DNA of 64,000 nt. It comes from an archaeon (GTDB lineage Archaea > Thermoproteota > Nitrososphaeria > Nitrososphaerales > UBA183). A program made the position numbers and the translations under genes. Positions 18,168 to 26,366 of the stretch are shown in pieces. Under the pieces are notes generated by a model. The model worked only from the letters and a program-made list of their open reading frames with translations. It was not told where the DNA came from and made no database searches. Within the stretch, counting starts at the first letter, position 1. Each line of letters begins with the position of its first letter. The stretch spans positions 372,001 through 436,000 of the forward strand of contig JAJYKR010000001.1 in NCBI GenBank assembly GCA_021788415.1, read 5' to 3'.

Positions 18168-18955
18168 GCGCGACCATGGTCGCGGCGGTCGTCTTCTCGG
18201 CCCTGCTGGTCTGCGACCTCGCGGTGTACGTGGCCTCGCAGGACAGGGCCGTCCTCTACTCGGAGGGGGACGCCTCGGACGCCATGTACCAGCAGTTCCT
18301 GGTCCTGGAATCGGCCGGAGGCGCCGACGTCCTCCTAGGCGCGGAGGCCATGCTCGCCTCCGCCCCGCTCTGGTGTCCCACAGCCTCCTCCGTGGTGGCC
18401 CGGGGGGTCGCCGCCCTGTCGGACGTCCAGGCCTCGGGCGGGGTCTACCTTTCAGTCCACGCCGAAGTGGGCGGCCCCTCCTCCGTGGCGGACAACCTCT
18501 CCGCTCTCTCCCCCCTGGAGGGGTCTGTCCCCGGGGACGTCAACATCCTCCTGCGCTTCGACTCCACCGGCTCAGAGGGGCCCGGGGTGTCCTTCGCCAA
18601 GGCCGAGGCGCACTACGTCCACCTGGGCCTCCGGCTCCGGGCGGCCGTCTCCAGCTGCGAAGCGGCCGCCGCGGCGGTCGCCGGGGCGCTGTCCCTCCCA
18701 GCTGCCAACTGCTCCTCGGGGGCGCTCGGAGAGGAGGCGGCCGCCGCCCTCCGCAGCCAGGCCCGCTCCGCCTTGGACGAGGGGTTCGCCCTCTCCCTTT
18801 CGTACTCCGTCTCCGCGGCCCCGGCCTGCTCTGTGAGCTTCGAGGTCCACCTCTCCCAGGCGGGGATCCAGGGGCTCTCCTCGAAGTTCGCCGTGAGATT
18901 CTCCTACGGGTGGCGGGTCAGCGTCGCCGAGCCAGCTTCGCCAGGGAAGGGGTGA
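18146..18955 (+). CDS. Pilus-locus secreted or membrane-anchored protein
   Basis: The ATG at 18146 overlaps the end of the preceding gene by 22 bases and gives 269 residues. After a short basic start (MVKRRAVGATM) there is one hydrophobic helix, then an extracellular domain with at least four Cys and an NCS site. It is the last and largest protein of the plus-strand pilin-like run and could be a tip or minor pilin. An upstream in-frame start at 18065 would bury the helix and is less likely. The 3' end overlaps the convergent TFB gene by 38 bases. Confidence 0.6.
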   Translation: MVKRRAVGATMVAAVVFSALLVCDLAVYVASQDRAVLYSEGDASDAMYQQFLVLESAGGADVLLGAEAMLASAPLWCPTASSVVARGVAALSDVQASGGVYLSVHAEVGGPSSVADNLSALSPLEGSVPGDVNILLRFDSTGSEGPGVSFAKAEAHYVHLGLRLRAAVSSCEAAAAAVAGALSLPAANCSSGALGEEAAAALRSQARSALDEGFALSLSYSVSAAPACSVSFEVHLSQAGIQGLSSKFAVRFSYGWRVSVAEPASPGKG

Positions 18956-19859
18956 AGAACATGGCGCACTGCTCCCTGATGGTATACTCAGACGTCCCCC
19001 CGCACTCGGCCATCTCCCTCTGGGTCACCCTCCGCCTCCTGGCCTCGGCCACAGACAGGGCGGCCTCTGCAGAATACACCGCGGAGGCGGCCAGGGCGCA
19101 CGGCCTCCTCCCGGCCAGGGAGACCCTGTCGCAGCAGGACAGCAGTTCGAGGGCGAGGGAGCGGACCGCGTTGAAGTATGCGGCCTTGGGGACCCCGGCC
19201 TTCTCCAGCCTCGCGTCCAGGCCCGGGTTCAGCGACAGCCTCGCCAGGACTCTGGTCACATAGTCCTCGGGCCCCTTGGCGAATGTCTTCACGGGGGAGG
19301 CCAGGCTGAGCTGTATGATGGATGACGTGGTCACCTTCCGGCCGAGGGCAGCGTGGGCGGAGAGTATCTCCCTCACGTTCGACGAAGTCACCCCTTCTAT
19401 CCTGCAGGCGGCCACGAGGGAGTAGGCCGAGACCTCGGCTACTGTCATCCTCCGCTTGGTCCGCGCGGAGCCCAGCACCTTCCTGGCTATGGTCGCTGCC
19501 TGGATCCCGACGAACCTCGGGAGGGCGAGCTTCTCGGACACCCTCTCGATCAGCTTCGCGCACTCCACTTCGGACCCCTTCTCCCTCCCCGTGAAGTCAG
19601 ACACGGTCTTGAGGTAGCCGTAGCTCCGCTTCGAGCCGGCGATCCCGCTGGTGGACCGCTCCGCCCTGGTCCCCCACATGGTCCCCATGAAGCTCCCCAG
19701 GGGCTGGGGGCCGAGGCGGGGGCCGGGGTTCGACCCAGGTCCGGCGTACAAAACCGCCTTCTCCTTCACCAACCCGCAGCTCGGGCAGGCGAGCTCGTCC
19801 CCGGCGTCGAGGAGGGGGACAGAGCAGTCGGGGCAAGACTCAGTTTCCAGGGACTGCAT
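18918..19859 (-). CDS. tfb: Transcription initiation factor TFB
   Basis: TFB bridges TBP-bound promoter DNA and RNA polymerase. The ATG at 19859 gives 313 residues, standard length. The N-terminal zinc ribbon has Cys at residues 9, 12, 25 and 28, followed by a B-finger-like linker and two cyclin-like repeats (for example AATIARKVLGSARTKRRMTVAEVSAYSLVAACR). The frame is open further upstream, but the extension is low-complexity and lies in the divergent promoter region. It is divergent from the deoxyhypusine synthase gene. Archaea often have several TFBs; this one may not be the main copy. Confidence 0.9.
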   Translation of the reverse strand: MQSLETESCPDCSVPLLDAGDELACPSCGLVKEKAVLYAGPGSNPGPRLGPQPLGSFMGTMWGTRAERSTSGIAGSKRSYGYLKTVSDFTGREKGSEVECAKLIERVSEKLALPRFVGIQAATIARKVLGSARTKRRMTVAEVSAYSLVAACRIEGVTSSNVREILSAHAALGRKVTTSSIIQLSLASPVKTFAKGPEDYVTRVLARLSLNPGLDARLEKAGVPKAAYFNAVRSLALELLSCCDRVSLAGRRPCALAASAVYSAEAALSVAEARRRRVTQREMAECGGTSEYTIREQCAMFFTPSLAKLARRR

Positions 19860-19992
19860 GCCCGTCCCCTGGCGGGGCGGGGCCTTGGGTCCGCCGGGGC
19901 GTCGGGGTCCCGGGGGAGGGTCGCGGCCGTCGCTCGGGCGGAGCCCCTGCGGGCGGGGAGGGACACGCGCCCCGAAACTGGCCCCAGAACGG

Positions 19993-19999
19993 TTAAAAT
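19993..19999 (+). promoter_or_regulatory. TATA-like element of the deoxyhypusine synthase gene
   Basis: The ttaaaat patch lies in very GC-rich DNA 24-30 bases before the ATG at 20023, the leaderless spacing. Confidence 0.55.
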
Positions 20000-20022
20000 C
20001 GCAAGCCCTGGCGGAACGACCC

Positions 20023-20982
20023 ATGGCAGGAATCCCAGGGCTGGAGAAGGTCCGGGACTACCACGTCTCCCCTTCCGCCGACCTTGCGACCCTCCTGGAG
20101 GGGATGGGCCGGGGGGGCGGCTTCATGGGGCGGAACCTCTTCGAGGTCGCCTCCACCTACGGAGCCATGTGCTCCAGGGAGGGGTGCGTGAAGTTCCTTT
20201 CGTTCCCTGCGGCCGTTGTCGCCACCGGCCTGAGGGGCGTCCTGATCGACATGGTGAAGGAGGGGATGGTGGACGCGATAATCACGACCTGCGGCACCCT
20301 GGACCACGACATCGCCAGGACCCTCGGGGACTACTACGTTGGGAGCTTCGAAATGGACGACGCCCGGCTGAAGAAGGCGGGGTACCACCGGCTGGGGAAC
20401 GTCCTCGTCCCCCTCGAGGACTACGGCCCGCTGATCGAGAAGAGGATGCAGCCACTCTTCGGCCGGATCTACCGCGAGCGGAGGTCGGTCACCACGGAAG
20501 AGCTCGCCGCCGAGATAGGCAGGGACCTCGCGTCGGAGCGGTCGCTTCTCTACTGGGCGCAGAAGAAGGGGGTGCCCGTCTTCGTCCCCGGGATCACCGA
20601 CGGGGCCGTGGGGAGCCAGGCCTGGCTCTTCGCCGAGAGCCACAGGGACTTCCAGATGGACCTGATCGGGGACGAGAGGCGCCTCTCTGACATATTCTCT
20701 GACGCGAAGGAGACAGGCGCCCTGGTCCTGGGGGGAGGGATCTCCAAGCACCACACGATCTGGTGGGCCCAATTCAGGGGGGGCCTGGACTGGGCCTGCT
20801 ACGTCTCGACCGCCCAGGAGACCGACGGCTCCCTCAGCGGCGCACGCATCAGGGAGGCCGTGTCCTGGGGGAAGGTGAAGGTCAAGGCCAGGCAGGCGAG
20901 CATAGACGCCGAGGTGACCACCGTCCTCCCTTTCATCGTGTCCTACGGGCTGACCAGGCGCAAGAAGCCGCAGACTCCTTAA
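20023..20982 (+). CDS. dys: Deoxyhypusine synthase
   Basis: The enzyme transfers the aminobutyl group of spermidine to a lysine of translation factor aIF5A, the first step of hypusine formation. The 319-residue protein has the NAD-binding and active-site region, including TTCGTLDHDIARTLGDYYVG and the signature GGGISKHH, where Lys242 is the likely nucleophile (family: GGGxPKHH). The ATG at 20023 is preceded by a TATA-like ttaaaat at 19993-19999. The gene is divergent from tfb, and the H+-pyrophosphatase gene follows after a short gap. Confidence 0.93.
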   Translation: MAGIPGLEKVRDYHVSPSADLATLLEGMGRGGGFMGRNLFEVASTYGAMCSREGCVKFLSFPAAVVATGLRGVLIDMVKEGMVDAIITTCGTLDHDIARTLGDYYVGSFEMDDARLKKAGYHRLGNVLVPLEDYGPLIEKRMQPLFGRIYRERRSVTTEELAAEIGRDLASERSLLYWAQKKGVPVFVPGITDGAVGSQAWLFAESHRDFQMDLIGDERRLSDIFSDAKETGALVLGGGISKHHTIWWAQFRGGLDWACYVSTAQETDGSLSGARIREAVSWGKVKVKARQASIDAEVTTVLPFIVSYGLTRRKKPQTP

Positions 20983-21018
20983 TTCTTTTAAGGGGAACTT
21001 CAAAGGCGCACCGTTCGA

Positions 21019-23187
21019 TTGGCTTTCGACTACGGCTACCTCGCGGTCGGCGGCTCCGGGGTCGCGCTCCTCTACGCCCTCTACCTGGTGTACTCGGTCA
21101 GGAAGCAGGACCAGGGGAACGCCAAGATGGTCGAGATATCCACCGCCGTGAGGCAGGGGGCCGACGAGTTCCTCAGGAGGGAGTACAGGGTGATAACCCC
21201 CATCGCCGCGGTCATCGCCGTTCTGATCTTCGTCTTCATCGACATCCCGCTGAAGACCAACGGGGCCACGGCCGCGGGGTTCCTGGTCGGGGCGTTCCTC
21301 TCGGCGCTGGCTGGGTACGTGGGCATGGCGATGACCGTCCGCACCAGCTCCAGGACCGCCGAGGCCGCACGGAAGGGGCTGGGGAGCGCGCTGACCGTCG
21401 CCTTCAGGGGAGGGGGGGTCATGGGGATGGCGGTGGTGGGGTTCGGGCTGCTCGGGGTCTCGCTCTTCTACATAGTCTTCCAGGGGGTCATAGTCACCAC
21501 CCCGGCGATCCTGGCCGGGCTCGGGTTCGGCGCTTCTCTGATCGCCATGTTCATGAGGGTCTCCGGAGGCATCTACACGAAGGCGGCCGACGTCGGGGCC
21601 GACCTGGTGGGGAAGACCGAGGCGGGGATCCCAGAGGACGACCCGCGCAACCCGGCTGTCATCGCTGACAACGTGGGGGACAACGTAGGTGACTGCGCCG
21701 GCATGGGGGCCGACATCTACGAGTCCTTCGTCGTGATCTCCGTCGCGGCCCTCATCCTCGCGGCCCTCATCACATCTGGGAGCTCGGCCTTCGGCTCCCT
21801 CGCTTCGCTCATGACGGCCGACCAGCTCTTCGTCTTCCCGCTCCTCCTCGGCGCTTCGGGGATCGTCGGGTCGATCCTCGGGGGGCTCTACATCAGGAAG
21901 AGCATCTCGAAGAACCCCATGGGCGCGCTCAACACGTCCCTGCTGATCTCCGCCGTGATCGCCGTGGCCATAGACGCCGTGGCCAGCGAGTACGTCTTCA
22001 AGGGGAGCTCGCTGGGGTGGTCCCTGCTGGCCAGCTCGATAGTGGGCATCGTCGTCGTGGTGGCCATCGAGAGGGTGGCCGACTACTTCACGTCCTACAA
22101 CTACAAGCCGGTGAAGTTCGTGGCCGAGGCCAGCCAGACCGGGGCCGCGACCAACTTCCTCGCGGGCTTCTCCACGGGGCTCCAGAGCACGGCGCCCTCT
22201 GCCGTGGTCCTTGTGCTCGCGATACTCATTTCCTATTTCATAGGGTACTACGCCACCCCCTCGACCGTGGCCGAGTCGTCGAGGATACTCGTCGGGGTCT
22301 ACAGCACGGCGGTGGCGGCCATGGCCGAGCTCTCGCTCACCGGCGTGATAATGTCGATAGACTCCTTCGGCCCGATCACCGACAACGCCAACGGCATCGT
22401 CGAGATGGCGGGGCTGGAGGCGGGGGTGAGGGAGGTGACCGACGAGCTCGACGCGGTCGGGAACACCACCAAGGCGACCACCAAGGCCTTCGCGGTGATG
22501 TCCGCGGCCCTGGCCGCGGTGGCCCTCTTCTTCGCCTTCCAGGACGAGGCTAACACGCTCATCGCGCAGCACGACCTCTTCGCGAAGTACGGCCTCGCCC
22601 AGGGGGCGACCCTCACCTTCGCCCTGAGCGACCCGAGGGTGGTGATAGGCATCTTCATAGGAGCCCTGCTGCCGTTCTACTTCTCGAGCTTCCTGATCCA
22701 GGCCGTCGGCCGGGCGGCCATCAAGATGGTGAACGAGGTAAGGCGCCAGTTCAAGGAGATACCCGGGATCATGGAGGGGACGGCGAAGCCTGACTACGCC
22801 AGGTGCGTCGGCATCAGCACCACGGCCGCGCTGAGGGAGCTCGCAAAGCCCGCCCTCCTCGCAGTGGCCACGCCGCTGGTGGTAGGGTTCATCCTCGGCC
22901 CGCTGGCCCTCGGCGGCCTCCTCATCGGCAGCGTCGCGTCCGGGGTCTTCCTGGCCTTCATGATGACCAACGGCGGGGCTGCCTGGGACAACGCGAAGAA
23001 GTACATCGAGCTCGGGAACTACGGCGGGAAGAAGACCCCGGTCCACGCCGCGGCCGTGATGGGGGACACGGTGGGCGACCCGTTCAAGGACACCGCCGGC
23101 CCGGCCATCAACTCGCTGATCAAGGTCCTGAACACCATCTCCATAGTGTTCATCTCCGCCATAGTCCTCTTCGCCCTGTTCGTGTAG
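21019..23187 (+). CDS. hppA: Membrane-bound H+-translocating pyrophosphatase
   Basis: This pump couples hydrolysis of pyrophosphate to export of H+ across the membrane. The 722 residues show about 15-16 hydrophobic segments and the substrate-site signatures DVGADLVGK (near residue 192), DDPRNPAVIADNVGDNVGD, and a matching C-terminal loop (GNYGGKKTPVHAAAVMGDTVGDPFKDT). GNTTKATTK has Lys near residue 485, where K+-dependent enzymes have Ala, so a K+-independent H+ pump is expected. The TTG start follows a TATA-like cttttaag (20985-20992) at leaderless spacing. Confidence 0.95.
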   Translation: MAFDYGYLAVGGSGVALLYALYLVYSVRKQDQGNAKMVEISTAVRQGADEFLRREYRVITPIAAVIAVLIFVFIDIPLKTNGATAAGFLVGAFLSALAGYVGMAMTVRTSSRTAEAARKGLGSALTVAFRGGGVMGMAVVGFGLLGVSLFYIVFQGVIVTTPAILAGLGFGASLIAMFMRVSGGIYTKAADVGADLVGKTEAGIPEDDPRNPAVIADNVGDNVGDCAGMGADIYESFVVISVAALILAALITSGSSAFGSLASLMTADQLFVFPLLLGASGIVGSILGGLYIRKSISKNPMGALNTSLLISAVIAVAIDAVASEYVFKGSSLGWSLLASSIVGIVVVVAIERVADYFTSYNYKPVKFVAEASQTGAATNFLAGFSTGLQSTAPSAVVLVLAILISYFIGYYATPSTVAESSRILVGVYSTAVAAMAELSLTGVIMSIDSFGPITDNANGIVEMAGLEAGVREVTDELDAVGNTTKATTKAFAVMSAALAAVALFFAFQDEANTLIAQHDLFAKYGLAQGATLTFALSDPRVVIGIFIGALLPFYFSSFLIQAVGRAAIKMVNEVRRQFKEIPGIMEGTAKPDYARCVGISTTAALRELAKPALLAVATPLVVGFILGPLALGGLLIGSVASGVFLAFMMTNGGAAWDNAKKYIELGNYGGKKTPVHAAAVMGDTVGDPFKDTAGPAINSLIKVLNTISIVFISAIVLFALFV

Positions 23188-23349
23188 GGACGAGTGGGCG
23201 GCGGCGAAGGCGCGGCCGTCCGCCTCGCACTGTCAGCCGTCGGTTCGATGGGGACATGCTGGCGGGGTCCGAGGGAGGGTGGGAGTCACTCCTTCCCAGC
23301 GACCCCCTCGGCCAGGGTTCCTATTCCAAATCAGAAGGTGGGGATGGGA

Positions 23350-23369
23350 CTCACGGCGGCACCGCCGCT
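23350..23369 (-). other. 20-nt tRNA intron in the T-loop (59/60)
   Basis: It sits between TCCGAA and T of the T-loop. The geometry is a bulge-helix-bulge: outer T-stem, then a 4-nt pairing TCCG/CGTG with one mismatch, 3-nt bulges AAA and AGT, and an inner hairpin GCGGC-GGT-GCCGC. Cutting after the second base of each bulge gives T-loop TCCGAAT. Confidence 0.75.
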
Positions 23370-23391
23370 TTCGGACCCATGTGAATGCGCT

Positions 23392-23406
23392 CACTGACGG
23401 CCGTCA
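23392..23406 (-). other. 15-nt tRNA intron at canonical 37/38
   Basis: It lies between G37 and A38 in the anticodon loop and contains a palindromic core (TGACGGCCGTCA). Bulges AGT and TGA are placed as the archaeal splicing rule predicts, with three of four base pairs in the central helix (CTGC/TCAG). Confidence 0.75.
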
Positions 23407-23465
23407 CTGCAGGCGCACGCGTAACCGCTCCGCCACCCCACCGCGAGGGCGCCTCGCCGTTGACG

Positions 23466-23473
23466 ATAATTAT
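23466..23473 (-). promoter_or_regulatory. TATA-like element of tRNA-Cys
   Basis: The ataattat patch is 24 bases upstream of the first tRNA base on the minus strand. Confidence 0.55.
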
Positions 23474-23542
23474 GCGTTGCACGGGGCGCCCGGGGACCCC
23501 CCAAGGCAAGAGTAATAGCGCGGCCCGGCCCCCCGTAGGGCC

Positions 23543-24526
23543 ATGAGCACCGACGAAGGGAACGTCTTCCCGGGGAACTGGGACGTCGTCTCCGAGACCC
23601 TCCTGAGGACCTACGACCTCTGGTTCCCCCAGAACTGGGCCCCGGCCGACCTCCCCTGGGACGAGTGCGACGCCAAGAACTTCTCCTCGGACGAGGGGGT
23701 GGCCCAGGCATACTGGCTCTCCAAGCTCGCGCTCTTCGAGAAGTCGGGGATAGGAGCCTTCGGGGCCGCGGCCGTCCAGGCCGCCACGCACCAGTTCGAG
23801 GACCCGACCAAGAAGTTCCTGTCCGCCGTGGCCTTCGACGAATGCAGGCACGACGAGGTGTGCCGCAGGGCCTGCGCCCGGGTCTGCCCCAACTTCCCCT
23901 ACAGGTTCAAGCCCAAGTCCCAGCTCGAGGAAAAGGCACACCGGAACATCATGGCCCTCTACGAGAACGGCGCCCGCTACTGGAGCGCCTTCAACCAGGC
24001 CTGGGGGAAGTACCCGCTGGAGCTGATATTCTCGAGCTTCTTCTTCGCCGAGATCGGCGCCCAGCTCATCTTCAAGGAGGTGGGGGAGAGGTCCACCAAC
24101 AAGGTCTACGCGACCGCGTTCAAGAGCATCACCAGGGACGAGTCCCGCCACCTCACGGGCACCCTGGCCATGCTCGAGCGGCTCGCGGAGAGGATGAGCA
24201 AGGACGACAAGTCGAAGATCTCCAGGCAGCTCAAGCACGGCTTCATCTACCTCTCCCCGCTGCTCTTCAAGCCGATGAGCGACTTCTGGAAGCTCCCCGA
24301 GGACTTCTTCGAGTACGACCAGAAGCTCGAGGAGCTGGCCGCCAGGTCCGGGCTGGGCGTCCCCAAAGTGGAGGACAGGTCCGACGCCTGGCTGAAGGCC
24401 ATATCACGCCACAGGTCGAAGATAGAGGAGCTGGGGATACCCGTCCCGGAGATCAAGGAGATAGGCCTGGCGGGGCTCGAAGTGAGCGTGAACAAGGGCG
24501 ACGAGATAATCGCTACGCCGCTCTAG
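23543..24526 (+). CDS. Ferritin-like diiron protein (R2/R2lox- or AurF-like oxidase)
   Basis: The 327 residues are mostly helical and carry the paired metal motifs of the ferritin-like superfamily: FDECRHDE (ExxH), a Glu in FAEIGAQLIFKE, and ITRDESRHL (ExxH). This order fits R2-like oxidases and AurF-type N-oxygenases rather than ferritins. The substrate is unknown. There is no signal peptide. A gtaata element at 23512-23517 precedes the ATG at leaderless spacing. The 3' end overlaps the convergent MFS gene by 14 bases. No ribonucleotide reductase large subunit is nearby, so a role as NrdB is unlikely. Confidence 0.72.
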   Translation: MSTDEGNVFPGNWDVVSETLLRTYDLWFPQNWAPADLPWDECDAKNFSSDEGVAQAYWLSKLALFEKSGIGAFGAAAVQAATHQFEDPTKKFLSAVAFDECRHDEVCRRACARVCPNFPYRFKPKSQLEEKAHRNIMALYENGARYWSAFNQAWGKYPLELIFSSFFFAEIGAQLIFKEVGERSTNKVYATAFKSITRDESRHLTGTLAMLERLAERMSKDDKSKISRQLKHGFIYLSPLLFKPMSDFWKLPEDFFEYDQKLEELAARSGLGVPKVEDRSDAWLKAISRHRSKIEELGIPVPEIKEIGLAGLEVSVNKGDEIIATPL

Positions 24527-25682
24527 GCCGCCAGCTCTCCACCATGAGCAGGACAGGCACCACGAACACCAGGGTGAGCGCCCCGCTCCAGAGCCATCCC
24601 GCCTGGTAGCCGTACCCGTCGACCAGGTAGGAGAAGAATATCGGGGGGAAGAACGACCCGGTCAGGGACAGGCTGTTGACCCAGGCCACCGCCAGGCTCT
24701 CGTACTCCTTCCCCGCCCTGTTGAGCTCCCTCGCCCCCGCGAAGGCGAAGGTGTAGCCGATCCCGGACACCAGGCCCCCCAGCCCCGAGCAGACGGCTGC
24801 GGCCGGCACCGACGGGTAGGCGGCCAGGGCGAGGGCGGCGGCGCTCCCCGCCAGGGACGCGACCATCACCATCCTGTGCTTCGAGAGGACGTCGAAGGCG
24901 CGCCCTCCCCAGAGCGAAGTGAAGATGGGGACGACGTAGACCAGGGACGTCACCCCGCTGGCGAGGGCCCCTGAAGCGGAGAGCGACTTCACACCGTAGA
25001 GGGTCATGAACCCGGCGATGTCCGTGGCCGCCACCCCGAACCCCACCGTCCCCAGCCCAAGGAGGATCAGCTGCCTGTCGCGGATCACAGCTCGGAGCGC
25101 CTTCCTGTCCACCCTGGGGACCTTCCCCACGGCCGCCCCGGGGACGAAGAGAGCCACGAGGACCCCGGTCGCCAACCCCATGACCCCAGCCAGCAGCAGG
25201 CTCGGCCTCCAGCCGGTCACCGTCGCGAGGACCACCCAGCCGAATATGCCTGCGATTCCCCCGATATCGAAGGCGGAGTTCATCACCCCGACCCCCATCC
25301 CGGACTTGCCTCCGCGGAGCAGCCCCGCGATTATGATGACAGAAGGTGCGAACACGAAGGCCATCCCCGACCCGACGACGAACCTGAGGACAGCGACTTC
25401 GACGACGCCCGCGGCGACGGACGTGGCGAGGACCGCGGACGAGGAGAGGAATATCCCGACCACCACGACCCTCTTTGGTCCCCACCTGGCTGCGAGCAAC
25501 CCGCCCGGGACCTGCAGCAGCCCGAGGCCAAGGTAGAACGTCGCGGTGACGAGCCCGAGCCCCGTCACCCCCGCCCTGAGGTCCGGCCCCATCAGGTAGA
25601 AGATCGCGCCGACGTTGACCCAGTTGATCGCGTAGATGGCCCGGGCGACGACCAGCGACCCGAGGGCACGCCGGCTCTGCAT
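24513..25682 (-). CDS. MFS family transporter
   Basis: A major facilitator of 389 residues has about 12 hydrophobic helices. The loop 2-3 motif reads GGLLAARWGPKRVV, close to the MFS motif A (GxLADRxGRR), and a central basic loop (KVPRVDRKALRAVIRDRQ) separates the two halves. The substrate cannot be told. The ATG at 25682 is chosen over an upstream in-frame start at 25775, because a TATA-like tataat lies at 25724-25729 on this strand. A TTG at 25694, 12 bases further upstream, is an alternative. Confidence 0.85.
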   Translation of the reverse strand: MQSRRALGSLVVARAIYAINWVNVGAIFYLMGPDLRAGVTGLGLVTATFYLGLGLLQVPGGLLAARWGPKRVVVVGIFLSSSAVLATSVAAGVVEVAVLRFVVGSGMAFVFAPSVIIIAGLLRGGKSGMGVGVMNSAFDIGGIAGIFGWVVLATVTGWRPSLLLAGVMGLATGVLVALFVPGAAVGKVPRVDRKALRAVIRDRQLILLGLGTVGFGVAATDIAGFMTLYGVKSLSASGALASGVTSLVYVVPIFTSLWGGRAFDVLSKHRMVMVASLAGSAAALALAAYPSVPAAAVCSGLGGLVSGIGYTFAFAGARELNRAGKEYESLAVAWVNSLSLTGSFFPPIFFSYLVDGYGYQAGWLWSGALTLVFVVPVLLMVESWRPRAA

Positions 25683-26060
25683 GGAGCGGATCAATCGCGG
25701 GACGCCCCCGGCCCCCGTCGCCCTATAATCGAATCGTAGGGTGTGGAATCTTGCTCCTCCAGAGCTGCGAGCCAAGAATATGGTTCCTTGGTTGTAAATC
25801 GGCCCGCGGCCAAGGCTGCGCCAGGCGACTCGCTCCCACGGGCCGCGCCGCGATTGTCGAAATCAGAAATGCGAGACGGTAGGAGATGCCCGAAGCCGCC
25901 GAATCTCGAAGATTCTGGAACTCTTCTGCTTCGGTACCTAGGCGTTAGAATCCCAATTCGCCCCCAAAACCGCCCCAGAACCGAAAAAACCTCAATTTGA
26001 GCCCCGTTGGCTCAGGTTTATATAGCAAACTGCTCGGATTGGCTGCCGAGGCAAATCGCA
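25683..26060. other. Intergenic region, A/T-richer than its surroundings
   Basis: About 380 bases separate the divergent MFS and DUF5679-like genes. I see the MFS TATA-like element (25724-25729, minus), a strong TATA box tttatata at 26017-26024 for the plus strand, and nothing else I can name. An 85-codon open frame on the plus strand (25743-26000) has no protein-like composition and is not called. A small RNA cannot be excluded. Confidence 0.5.
26017..26024 (+). promoter_or_regulatory. TATA box of the DUF5679-like gene
   Basis: The tttatata octamer lies 37 bases before the GTG at 26061. It is one of the clearest TATA boxes in the window; transcription would start about 10-15 bases before the start codon. 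Confidence 0.6.
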
Positions 26061-26210
26061 GTGGTAACCGGATACTGCGTGTACGAGAAGAAGAAAAATC
26101 GGGAGATCAAGAATCCCAAGCAAATCAAACTGAAGAACGGCCGCCCCGCGATCAAGGGCATCTGCGCCTCGTGCGGCAAGGCCATCTTCAGGATTGGTAA
26201 GCTGAAGTAG
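26061..26210 (+). CDS. Small DUF5679-like zinc-ribbon protein
   Basis: The GTG start gives 49 residues: a YCVYEKKKNREIKNPKQI-type opening, KNGRPAIKG, then CASCGKAIFRIG. This pattern (YCVKC…REIKxPKxxxLKNGRxAxKGxCxxCGxxxFRI) is the DUF5679 family, whose function is unknown. The second CxxC is intact, but the first has only one Cys (CVYE in place of CVKC), so a full four-Cys zinc site is missing. The strong TATA box upstream suggests good expression. A T-rich stretch (26228-26236) after the stop may end the transcript. Confidence 0.8.
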   Translation: MVTGYCVYEKKKNREIKNPKQIKLKNGRPAIKGICASCGKAIFRIGKLK

Positions 26211-26346
26211 ATTCCAATCTCCCGTTCCTTTTATTTCGCCGACCCGAGCGCCGACTCTCTCCACAGGCTCTCCCGCACCAGCCGACTCCCTCCAGGCTCG
26301 AGCTTCGCCACGCGTCGACGCCGCGTTAGGGTTCGACGGTGCGCGG

Positions 26347-26366
26347 TTCCCGAACAGGTTCGGGAA
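26347..26366. promoter_or_regulatory. Perfect 9-bp inverted repeat at a promoter (operator candidate)
   Basis: TTCCCGAAC and GTTCGGGAA flank a 2-base spacer. The palindrome ends immediately before the TATA-like ggcttatct (26367-26375) of the secreted repeat protein gene. A dimeric regulator bound here could block TFB or TBP. It could alternatively be a hairpin of an upstream transcript. Confidence 0.5.

Larger units (their letters stand above)
23336..23442 (-). tRNA. tRNA-Cys (GCA) with two introns
   Basis: On the minus strand the acceptor GGTGGGG (23442-23436) pairs with CCCCACC (23343-23337), followed by discriminator T73, as expected for tRNA-Cys; CCA is not encoded. The D-arm shows GCG/CGC with A14, G15, GG and A21. 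The anticodon stem TGCGC/GCGCA encloses CTGCAG and, after an insert, A, giving anticodon GCA. The variable loop is TTCAC, and the T-stem ATGGG/CCCAT is perfect. Removing 15 nt at 37/38 and 20 nt in the T-loop leaves a 72-nt tRNA with all stems intact. Position 55 is C rather than T. A TATA-like ataattat lies 24 bases upstream. Confidence 0.88.

Noticed and set aside
19993..23046. About 1000-codon minus-strand frame opposite dys and hppA
   Set aside because: Antisense to two clearly conserved genes and made of low-complexity Asp/Gly/Arg/Pro sequence.
25743..26000. 85-codon plus-strand frame upstream of the DUF5679-like gene
   Set aside because: No protein-like pattern, and it overlaps the MFS promoter; treated as intergenic.
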